64,000 nt of DNA from Flavobacterium sp. LC2016-13 (GTDB lineage: Bacteria; Bacteroidota; Bacteroidia; Flavobacteriales; Flavobacteriaceae): positions 310,001-374,000 of the forward strand of contig NZ_WMDQ01000004.1 of NCBI RefSeq assembly GCF_009707955.1. Reading direction: 5' to 3'. Of the stretch, positions 8,545 through 14,693 are shown one piece after another; within the stretch, counting starts at the first letter, position 1, and each line of letters begins with the position of its first letter. The notes under the pieces were generated by a model. It made no database searches, was not told the origin of the DNA, and saw only the letters and a program-made list of their open reading frames with translations. A program made the translations under genes and the position numbers.

Positions 8545-9192
8545 ATGAAAATTCAATCAAAATTTTTATGCGCCTTAGCCTTTTTTATGACAGCAACTTT
8601 TGGAGCTTTACATGCTCAGAATGACAATGTTACTACCGAATTCGGTGTAAAAGGAGGTTTCAACATGTCTAACTTATACGATGACGAAGCTGACGACGAA
8701 AATATTTTATACGGTTTTAATGCAGGTTTATATGCCACATTACCAATATCTGATTTTGTCGCTATTCAACCAGAGATTTTGTTTACTACAAAAGGTTCTG
8801 AATTAGAATATAACAATGCCTTTGCAACAGGAAATGCAAAATTTAAATTAAACTATATCGAAGTTCCATTATTGGTAAGAGTAAATCTTACGAAAAACTT
8901 TAATCTTCAGGCCGGTGGTTATGCATCTTACCTGGTAAGTTCTAAAGTTACAGGAAGCGGAGACTTTGAATTTGATGAAGATGTAGATACAGACGATCTT
9001 AACAAATTCGATGCCGGTATTGCTGCTGGTGTTGGTGTAGATTTTAGCCCAATAAGCATAGGATTACGTTACAACTACGGTCTTACAAAAGTTGGTAAAG
9101 ACAGAACTGATCCACTAGGAAACACTTATAACACATTGGGTGATGCAAAAAACAGCAACCTTACTTTATACTTATCATATAAACTGAACTAA
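8545..9192 (+). CDS. outer membrane beta-barrel protein (OMP_b-brl_2 type)
   Basis: 215 aa with a cleavable signal peptide (ends GALHAQ at about 25). An eight-strand porin-like barrel follows: EFGVKGGFNMSN at the start, alternating strands through LNYIEVPLLVRVNL and IGLRYNYGLTKVG, and a final LTLYLSYKLN strand ending in a hydrophobic pattern. Acidic loops (DDEADDEN, DEDVDTDD) suggest possible cation binding. It starts a row of small envelope genes on the plus strand. Confidence 0.9.
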   Translation: MKIQSKFLCALAFFMTATFGALHAQNDNVTTEFGVKGGFNMSNLYDDEADDENILYGFNAGLYATLPISDFVAIQPEILFTTKGSELEYNNAFATGNAKFKLNYIEVPLLVRVNLTKNFNLQAGGYASYLVSSKVTGSGDFEFDEDVDTDDLNKFDAGIAAGVGVDFSPISIGLRYNYGLTKVGKDRTDPLGNTYNTLGDAKNSNLTLYLSYKLN

Positions 9193-9227
9193 AAAATAAT
9201 TAATTATTAACCCTAATAATAAAAACC

Positions 9228-9380
9228 ATGTCAAATTTATTATACACAATCGCAGTTATTCTGGTTATTCTTTGGGCCCTTGGGTTCTTTGTTTACAGCG
9301 CCGGAAGCATTATACATATTTTATTAGTTATTGCTGTTATAGCAATCCTATTCAGACTTATTAAAGGTCGAGAAATTTAA
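9228..9380 (+). CDS. 50-aa hydrophobic membrane protein (lmo0937 family-like)
   Basis: Begins MSNLLYTIAVILVILWALGF and ends FRLIKGREI. It has two transmembrane helices separated by a short YSAGSI turn, as in the tiny lmo0937/DUF5670 membrane proteins. Exactly 50 codons plus TAA. It lies between the barrel protein and the YtxH gene on the same strand with short gaps, which supports expression. The function of the family is unknown, but it often accompanies stress genes. Confidence 0.82.
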   Translation: MSNLLYTIAVILVILWALGFFVYSAGSIIHILLVIAVIAILFRLIKGREI

Positions 9381-9429
9381 AAAATTAAAAATTAAAACAA
9401 TTTTATATTAATCATTTAAATCAAATATT

Positions 9430-9714
9430 ATGAAAACTAGTAGCACAATTTTAGGAATTTTAGGAGCCGCAGCTGCGGGAGCATTTTTAGGAGTTTTATT
9501 CGCACCGGATAAAGGTTCAAATACAAGAAAAAAAATCTCAGATAAATCAAAAGATTACGGAGATAACTTGAAAAGCAAAGTTGACGGAATTTTAAGCACT
9601 ATTACTTCAAACGGTAAAGAAATTATCGAAGAAGGAAAAGCTAAATTCAACCAGGCTAAAGAAGACTTCAATACTATTAAAGATGAAGCAAAAACTGTAA
9701 AAACGAACTATTAA
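9430..9714 (+). CDS. YtxH domain-containing protein
   Basis: 94 aa. It has an N-terminal glycine/alanine-rich transmembrane helix (ILGILGAAAAGAFLGVLFAP) followed by a charged amphipathic helix KGSNTRKKISDKSKDYGDN, the YtxH layout. Such proteins are general-stress-associated and membrane-anchored. It is part of the row of small envelope genes from 9228 to 10525. Confidence 0.9.
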   Translation: MKTSSTILGILGAAAAGAFLGVLFAPDKGSNTRKKISDKSKDYGDNLKSKVDGILSTITSNGKEIIEEGKAKFNQAKEDFNTIKDEAKTVKTNY

Positions 9715-9748
9715 AAAGTGATATTTTTAAACCATAAATACCTTTATC

Positions 9749-10135
9749 ATGGAAACAAATGCAACAACAAACAATGAAAACATTTTTGAAAAAGCTGAAA
9801 ATTATACCAGAACGAGCCTTGAATTAGTCAAACTCAGAACGGTTTCTGCCTCAGCAGATGTTCTTTCTACATTAACATCTAAAATAGCCATTGGCGCTGT
9901 TGTTGCATTTTTTACCTTGTTTCTTAATATTGGAATCAGTTTATGGATTGGAAAAGAACTTGGTGAATATTATTACGGTTTTTTTATACTGGCGTTATTT
10001 TATCTGATTGTTGCCATTGTTCTCAATACATTTCAACATTCACTTATTAAAACTCCTATCGGAAATATGATTATTTCCAGCATTTTAAAGGAAACTAAAA
10101 CTGATTTAAACGAATCTGATAAAACTCTAAACTAA
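9749..10135 (+). CDS. holin-like DUF1469 (Phage_holin_3_6) family membrane protein
   Basis: 128 aa with a hydrophilic N-terminus, two adjacent transmembrane helices (IAIGAVVAFFTLFLNIGISL and YYGFFILALFYLIVAIVL) and a charged tail. This is the arrangement of the so-called phage holin family III superfamily 6, which in Bacteroidetes is chromosomal and found next to YtxH genes. No other phage gene is present, so the holin name should not be taken as function. It is followed 6 nt later by the next small gene. Confidence 0.82.
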   Translation: METNATTNNENIFEKAENYTRTSLELVKLRTVSASADVLSTLTSKIAIGAVVAFFTLFLNIGISLWIGKELGEYYYGFFILALFYLIVAIVLNTFQHSLIKTPIGNMIISSILKETKTDLNESDKTLN

Positions 10136-10141
10136 ACTGGT

Positions 10142-10525
10142 ATGGGAACGACTGTTAAAGAAAATGTTTTTGATGTAGATAGATTAAATCAGCTAATTCG
10201 AGAGACAAAGGCACAACAAGACCTGGAATGGATTGCGATTAAAGATGAAATTACTGAGATTAAAGAGAATTTAAAACCTCTTAATTTAATTCGAAACACT
10301 GTTGAAGAAATCAACGAAACTGTCGGATTTAAAAGTGATCTCGCACAATCAGCAATTAGTATCGGAATTGGTTATCTGGCAAAAAAGTTAGTAGTAGGAA
10401 ACACAGATTCGGTTTTTAAAAACATTCTGGGATCTATATTACAACTTGCCGTAACTACATTAGTTTCGAAACCACATGGTGCCTCACATGAGGAATCATC
10501 ACAACAAGAACCATCAAGAGAGTAA
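10142..10525 (+). CDS. conserved protein of unknown function, partner of the holin-like gene
   Basis: 127 aa. The N-terminal half is a charged helix (DRLNQLIRETKAQQDLEWIA), then LNLIRNTVEEI. The C-terminal half has a weakly hydrophobic stretch SAISIGIGYLAKKLVVGN and a glutamate-rich end. It starts 6 nt after the holin-like gene and is surely co-transcribed. Proteins of this shape occur next to YtxH and holin-like genes in Flavobacterium, but no function is known to me. Confidence 0.8.
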   Translation: MGTTVKENVFDVDRLNQLIRETKAQQDLEWIAIKDEITEIKENLKPLNLIRNTVEEINETVGFKSDLAQSAISIGIGYLAKKLVVGNTDSVFKNILGSILQLAVTTLVSKPHGASHEESSQQEPSRE

Positions 10526-10549
10526 ATGTCAAACTAAAATATATGTATT

Positions 10550-10648
10550 ATGGAAAAGTTAAGCGAAATAGTATTAAAAAACGGTGTATACGTTTACTCG
10601 AATCTATATAAATGTTTCGAATTTTCGAGAGTATTTTTAGGTATCTAA
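10550..10648 (+). CDS. possible 32-aa small protein, perhaps a truncated gene
   Basis: Open frame starting MEKLSEIVLKNGVYVYSNLY and ending FSRVFLGI. It lies 24 nt after the preceding small gene, on the same strand and before the terminator. Its codon use looks ordinary for the genome and its ends resemble a real N-terminus, so it may be a degenerate remnant of a longer membrane-cassette gene. There is no homology evidence. Confidence 0.35.
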   Translation: MEKLSEIVLKNGVYVYSNLYKCFEFSRVFLGI

Positions 10649-10791
10649 CTTGCTTTATACGTTTTATAAACAAACGGTTAAACAGTTAATATCCTTCACT
10701 ATAAATAAGGTTCTGAGGTGCTAAGTTACTAAGATGCTAAGGTTTATTTCTTGCAGTCTAAAAACAAAGCTTAATCTCAAACCAAAAAAGA

Positions 10792-10824
10792 GAGTGTTTC
10801 ACGAATGTGAAATACTCTCTTTTT
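10792..10824 (+). terminator. terminator of the small-envelope-protein cassette
   Basis: Stem GAGTGTTTCAC/GTGAAATACTC with a GAAT loop and a T-run. It shares its GTTTCAC core with the hairpin at 11243. Confidence 0.75.
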
Positions 10825-10945
10825 CATTTTTAAGACTTTGGGTAATTATCCGGTCCCGAATTTTCGGAATCGAAACTAAGATGCTAAAAAAAACAATCCG
10901 CACAAAACATTAAAACCTATTTAGGTACATCATATTTAAACATAG

Positions 10946-11240
10946 CCCACGGTTTAAACCGTGGGATACGAATCATGAAAATGTATTGTGATAATGCATT
11001 GCGACATTGCGTTGCGCTCCAACGGTTGAAACGGCTGGCTATGTTTTATTTAGATTGTTGTAATGAATCTTATGCAAAAAAGTCGTGATAATGCATTGCG
11101 TTCCATCGGTTGAAACCGTTGGCTATGTTTTATTTAGATTGTGTAATGAATCTTATGCAAAAATTGCGACAATGCGTTGCGTTCCAGCGGTTGAAACCGC
11201 TGGCTATGTTTTATTTAGATTGTGTGATGATCTTTATGCA
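10946..11240. repeat. array of four related palindromes, about 83-bp period
   Basis: Palindromes of the type CC-N-CGGTT-GA-AACCG-N-GG occur at 10946-10965, 11019-11038, 11103-11122 and 11185-11204. The last three are part of a tandem unit (spacing 84 and 82) that also contains GGCTATGTTTTATTTAGATT and AATCTTATGCAAAAA. The first copy is in the opposite orientation (CATAGCCCACGG). Stem bases differ between copies, and the first and last copies keep perfect pairing. Confidence 0.85.
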
Positions 11241-11242
11241 AA

Positions 11243-11285
11243 AAAATATCCTGTTTCACTAATTGTGAAACAGGATATTTTTATA
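11243..11285. terminator. strong bidirectional hairpin downstream of prfA
   Basis: 17-bp perfect stem AAAATATCCTGTTTCAC/GTGAAACAGGATATTTT, 5-nt loop, with A/T tracts on both sides. Probably terminates prfA transcription on the minus strand. Confidence 0.8.
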
Positions 11286-11416
11286 TAATTAAATCTCCAG
11301 ATTAAAACGCAGTATTTTACGCCTCTACAAAAAACCTCTGTACCTTTGAACCTATGCGCCTCTGAACCTAAATAAAACCTTAGAATCTCAGCACCTCAGA
11401 ACCTTAGTATCTTAGA

Positions 11417-12493
11417 TTAAAATACCTCCGAAGCTTCTTTCAATTTCTCCATATTGTTTACCAATTGAAGCTCGGCAACAATTTTCTGAATATCACCATT
11501 CATGATATTTCCTAAATCGTAAAGCGTTAAACCAACTCTGTGATCTGTTACACGACCTTGAGCGTAGTTATACGTACGAATTTTAGCCGAACGGTCACCA
11601 GAACTAACCTGAGAAGTACGTTTTGTAGCATCTTCAGCCTCTTTCTTCGCCAATTCTTGTTCGTATAAACGAGAACGTAAAACGTTCAATGCTTTATCTT
11701 TATTTTTATGTTGTGATTTCTGATCCTGACATTGCGCCACCAATCCGGTTGGAATGTGCGTTAAACGTACCGCAGATTTCGTTGTATTTACCGATTGTCC
11801 TCCAGGTCCGGACGAACAGAAGAAATCAACACGAACATCGTTCATATCAATTTGAACATCAAATTCTTCTGCTTCCGGTAAAACCATAACAGTAGCTGCA
11901 GATGTATGCACACGACCTTGCGTTTCAGTTTGAGGAACACGTTGTACACGGTGAACACCAGCTTCAAACTTCAAGGTTCCATAAACATCTTCTCCCGAAA
12001 CTTCAAAAATAACCTCTTTGAAACCACCTGAAGTTCCTTCGTTCATATCAACAACCGAAGTTCTCCAACCTTGATTTTCACAATATTTAGTATACATTCT
12101 AAATAAATCTCCGGCAAAAATACTAGCTTCATCCCCACCCGTTCCGGCGCGAATCTCAACCATTACGTTTTTAGCATCTTCAGGATCTTTAGGAATCAAC
12201 ATAAATTTGATTTCTTCCTCAAGTTCCGGCAATCTTTCTTTTGCTTCGTCTAGTTGCATTTTGGCCATTTCGGTCATATCTGCATCACTTCCGTCAGCAA
12301 TAATTTCGTTTGCCTCATCTATATTAGCCATCAAAAGCACATATTCATCACGCTTTTCAGCCAATGCTTTTAGGTTTTTGTACTCTTGATTCAATTGCAC
12401 ATAACGTTTCTGATCAGAAATAACATCCGGCTGGATAATTAAGTCCGAAATCTCGTCAAAACGTTGTTTTACTATTTGAAGTCTATCTAACAT
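11417..12493 (-). CDS. prfA: peptide chain release factor 1
   Basis: 358-aa class I release factor that reads UAA and UAG on the ribosome. The catalytic GGQ motif sits in [17 protein letters not shown]. The N-terminal coiled coil ([14 protein letters not shown]) and the RF-1 hallmarks, including [11 protein letters not shown] and [16 protein letters not shown], are intact. Length and start are normal. A TAATTTTG element precedes the ATG. Its usual Bacteroidetes neighbours (purM upstream, pyrF downstream) are not adjacent here: an orphan HicB-like gene lies upstream and the repeat island downstream. Confidence 0.97.
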   Translation of the reverse strand: MLDRLQIVKQRFDEISDLIIQPDVISDQKRYVQLNQEYKNLKALAEKRDEYVLLMANIDEANEIIADGSDADMTEMAKMQLDEAKERLPELEEEIKFMLIPKDPEDAKNVMVEIRAGTGGDEASIFAGDLFRMYTKYCENQGWRTSVVDMNEGTSGGFKEVIFEVSGEDVYGTLKFEAGVHRVQRVPQTETQGRVHTSAATVMVLPEAEEFDVQIDMNDVRVDFFCSSGPGGQSVNTTKSAVRLTHIPTGLVAQCQDQKSQHKNKDKALNVLRSRLYEQELAKKEAEDATKRTSQVSSGDRSAKIRTYNYAQGRVTDHRVGLTLYDLGNIMNGDIQKIVAELQLVNNMEKLKEASEVF

Positions 12494-12517
12494 TTTCTAA
12501 TTCCTTTTATTGGACTG

Positions 12518-12525
12518 CAAAATTA
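12518..12525 (-). promoter_or_regulatory. -7 element (TAATTTTG) upstream of prfA
   Basis: Minus-strand TAATTTTG, 25 nt before the prfA ATG, identical to the elements before pyrF and the MFS gene. The -33 match is weak. Confidence 0.4.
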
Positions 12526-12603
12526 CAAAATTTTTGTTGAAAATTCTATCATTAAAGTTTTGAGTTTTTTAGCTAGAATTTTTAGTGAAATTATGATGGT
12601 TTT

Positions 12604-12713
12604 TAGGAGCTGTTTCCTGCTATCAGCTATATCTTTTTAGGCAGAAAATTTTCGTTTGAATTAAGAAATTTTCGTTTACCTAAAAAGGATGCCGCTTCTA
12701 TCAGGGCTAGGGG
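12604..12713 (+). ncRNA. candidate structured RNA element
   Basis: An intergenic, GC-richer stretch folds into one long interrupted hairpin. AGC (12608) pairs with GCT (12706), CCTG (12616) with CAGG (12702), AGC (12625) with GCT (12694), and ATCTTTTTAGG (12631) with CCTAAAAAGGAT (12679). The internal loops CTATC and TCTAT face each other. The apical part contains a direct repeat AAATTTTCGTTT. The segments TTTCCTGCTATCAGCT and GATGCCGCTTCTATCAGGG look conserved rather than random. It may belong to a flavobacterial dispersed RNA family such as Flavo-1. The strand is uncertain. Confidence 0.5.
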
Positions 12714-12765
12714 TTTTGGTTTCACAAGAAAGATTAAGGTTTCCTGTTATAAATTATTAAATGAT

Positions 12766-13176
12766 TTAAACCAAAGTCAGATCACTTAATTCATCTGCCA
12801 ATTTGTGTAATCCCTTAGAAATCTGTAACATTTTGTCACTCGATAAAGTAGCTAATCCTTTTGTGTATTGGCGGAATAAACTTTGATTCATTTCTGCATA
12901 ATGTTCAGCAAAAGCCGACTTATTGATTACACTAAAATAATCAAAAACCTGCTCCAGATCTATTTGATAACTAATATCAAAATCGGCAATTTTCACCTTT
13001 TCTCCTTGTTCTTGTAGATATTCTACGTGATATTGAAGGACTTCATTAAAATTTGTTTTTATTTCAGATATGCTATTTCCTACTGTAGCTAATCCATCAA
13101 TTTCTTTTGCATAAGCTGAAAAACCTGTACCAGTTTTTTCAATAATAACCGAAATTACCCTTTTTTTTGTATTCAT
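12766..13176 (-). CDS. orphan HicB-like protein
   Basis: 136 aa. Residues 5-50 read like the HicB partial RNase-H fold (VIIEKTGTGFSAYAKEIDGL, then TVGNSISEIKTNFNEVL). The C-terminal part has a helix-turn-helix-like segment, LFRQYTKGLATLSSDKMLQI, as in HicB antitoxins that autoregulate. There is no HicA gene on either side: the 272-nt gap downstream holds the candidate RNA and the gap upstream a palindrome. The protein may therefore be a solitary regulator or a remnant. The 36-bp palindrome 50 bp upstream is a likely operator. Confidence 0.75.
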   Translation of the reverse strand: MNTKKRVISVIIEKTGTGFSAYAKEIDGLATVGNSISEIKTNFNEVLQYHVEYLQEQGEKVKIADFDISYQIDLEQVFDYFSVINKSAFAEHYAEMNQSLFRQYTKGLATLSSDKMLQISKGLHKLADELSDLTLV

Positions 13177-13225
13177 ATTCGTCTGAATTTTTACATTAAA
13201 ATAAATGTTAGGAGAATATATAAAT

Positions 13226-13261
13226 TTATAACAATTTTGTTATATAACAAAATTGTTATAA
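13226..13261. promoter_or_regulatory. 36-bp perfect palindrome, probable operator of the HicB-like gene
   Basis: The sequence from 13226 to 13261 is perfectly self-complementary (left half TTATAACAATTTTGTTAT). It lies 49 bp upstream of the HicB-like start codon and about 190 bp before the divergent HAD operon. There is no T-run or spacer loop, so it suits a dimer or tetramer binding site better than a terminator. Confidence 0.6.
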
Positions 13262-13389
13262 CCTGAATTTATTAGTTATTTATGGTTTTCCGTAAAATCA
13301 GTGAAGCAAAAGAATCTACTTTTATAAAAAATCATTTTAAATAAAATCAGGGGTTTTTACTTGGTGATTAGTTTGAATTAAAGACGATG

Positions 13390-13418
13390 TTTGTTTTTAT
13401 AAAAAAAACAATTATTTG
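13390..13418 (+). promoter_or_regulatory. weak promoter candidate for the HAD-PRTase-DprA operon
   Basis: TTTG at 13390-13393 and ATTATTTG at 13411-13418 are 17 nt apart, about 32 nt before the first ATG. The -7 is a poor match to TAnnTTTG. Confidence 0.3.
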
Positions 13419-13450
13419 CAATTACTCAAATCAAAAAGAATAAACGGAAA

Positions 13451-14044
13451 ATGGAGCAAATAATTGAAACAAATCAAAACATACCAATAATTACAGCTAA
13501 CAAAGTTTTATTCTTTGATATGGACGGGACATTAATTGATACAAATTTTGCCAACTTTCTTTCTTACAAGAAAGCGATAGAATCCGTAACAAAAATAGAT
13601 TCTACCTTAATTTACAATACTGATAAACGCTTCAACCGCAGTGATCTTAAAAATTCGGTTCCTAATTTAAGCGAAACTGAATATCAAAAAATAATTCAAG
13701 AGAAGGAAAATTATTATTTAGATTTTTTACCTCAAACTAAACTAATTCCAAAAACTGTAAACATTCTTTACAGATACGCAAAGACAAATAAAACTGTTTT
13801 AGTTACAAATTGTCGTGAAGATCGAGCATTAATAACTTTAAATTATCACGCTCTAAATAAAACATTCAGTTATATCTTTTATCGAGAAAAAATTGACTAT
13901 GAGAATAGAATAAATAAATACACAAACGCTATTAATCATTTAAAAATTTCAACAGAATCAATTATTGTTTTTGAGAATGAACAATTAGAAATTGATGACG
14001 CATTAAAAGCAGGAATTAATGAATTAAATATAATCAAAATTTAA
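13451..14044 (+). CDS. HAD superfamily phosphatase of the PRTase-DprA operon
   Basis: 197-aa HAD hydrolase. Motif I DMDGT has nucleophile Asp23 and acid/base Asp25. A helical cap spans about 35-95. Motif II is Thr119 in VLVTN and motif III is probably Lys156. Motif IV reads VFENEQLEIDD, where the usual second acid of EDS is Asn176, so Mg binding may rest on Glu175 and Asp182/183. No signal peptide. First gene of a tight plus-strand operon. The substrate is probably a small phosphorylated metabolite, perhaps a nucleotide or ribosyl phosphate linked to the PRTase that follows. This is inference from context. Confidence 0.85.
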   Translation: MEQIIETNQNIPIITANKVLFFDMDGTLIDTNFANFLSYKKAIESVTKIDSTLIYNTDKRFNRSDLKNSVPNLSETEYQKIIQEKENYYLDFLPQTKLIPKTVNILYRYAKTNKTVLVTNCREDRALITLNYHALNKTFSYIFYREKIDYENRINKYTNAINHLKISTESIIVFENEQLEIDDALKAGINELNIIKI

Positions 14045-14058
14045 ATTATTTATTGAAT

Positions 14059-14664
14059 ATGGAAGTACTTGAAATACAACAAAATGAATATTTAAAAAAT
14101 GATATAAATGCCTTCTACCACGGTTATCATCGAAATTGGAATGACACTAAAGTTGGATATATAAACACATTAAAAAATGATAGTGGTACTTTTACTGATC
14201 TAAGAAAAGAGTTTGGATATACATTAACAGGCGCTCAAAAAAAATTATACGAAGCTTTAGAGGAAGATCTACCTATTATTGCTGAAAAATCAACAGTTAA
14301 ATATACAATTTGTGTAGTACCAAGATCAAAATGTAATAATAACTATAATCAAACACAACTATTATTTATTAATACAATAAAAAAATTTGCATTAAATAAT
14401 TTTAATAAATTTCACGATGGAACAAATTATATTACTAGACTTATAGACACACCTACTACTCATTTAACCAAAAATTATAATTCAATTGATATAGGAATTA
14501 CTAAGAGAACTTGTAATATTTCGAATAATGTAAGAGGAAAAGATATTTTGTTAATTGATGATATTTATACTAAATCTGTTAACATTGATGAAGATGCGAT
14601 TCAGGCACTATTTGATAATGGTGCAAATTCTGTAACTTTATACGTTCTAGGAAAGACAATCTGA
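14059..14664 (+). CDS. phosphoribosyltransferase-domain protein (ShosT-like candidate)
   Basis: 201 aa from the ATG at 14059. A TTG two codons earlier is less likely. The PRPP-binding region reads ILLIDDIYTKSVN at about 163-175: the two acids Asp167 and Asp168 are kept, but the usual TTGxT loop is replaced by TKSVN. VRGK before and DNGANSVTLYVLGKT after match the ComF/PRTase strand order. The VVPRSK segment near 87 may be the hood. It starts 14 nt after the HAD gene. In ShosTA anti-phage systems the toxin carries a PRTase domain and the antitoxin a DprA domain. The same pair is adjacent here. Confidence 0.8.
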   Translation: MEVLEIQQNEYLKNDINAFYHGYHRNWNDTKVGYINTLKNDSGTFTDLRKEFGYTLTGAQKKLYEALEEDLPIIAEKSTVKYTICVVPRSKCNNNYNQTQLLFINTIKKFALNNFNKFHDGTNYITRLIDTPTTHLTKNYNSIDIGITKRTCNISNNVRGKDILLIDDIYTKSVNIDEDAIQALFDNGANSVTLYVLGKTI

Positions 14665-14693
14665 AACAAATTGTAAATTTAAAAAAGATAGAA

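Larger units (their letters stand above)
10706..11417. repeat. gene-free repeat island bounded by 40-bp inverted copies
   Basis: The left end, 10706-10745 (contains AAGGTTCTGAGGTGCTAAG), recurs as an imperfect inverted copy at 11375-11417 (CAGCACCTCAGAACCTTAG), touching the prfA stop codon. Between them lie two terminator hairpins and a hairpin array. I see no protein gene in it. An open frame through the array is an artefact of the repeats. Confidence 0.75.

Noticed and set aside
9749..10135. Prophage remnant because of the holin-like family name
   Set aside because: No lysin, capsid, tail, integrase or other phage gene is near. The DUF1469/YtxH association is a normal chromosomal arrangement in Bacteroidetes.
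10946..11204. CRISPR array
   Set aside because: The repeats are long palindromic units of about 83 bp with conserved inter-palindrome sequence. There are no unique spacers of even length and no cas genes.
11085..11288. Open frame with internally repeated protein segments (CVP..ET.GYVLFRLC)
   Set aside because: It runs through the DNA tandem repeat, whose unit lengths (84 and 82 nt) are not kept in frame by selection, and it ends in a terminator hairpin. It is a by-product of the repeats.
13226..13261. Palindrome as a terminator of the HicB-like gene or operon
   Set aside because: It lies at the 5' side of both neighbouring genes, has no loop or T-run, and is therefore better read as a protein-binding site.
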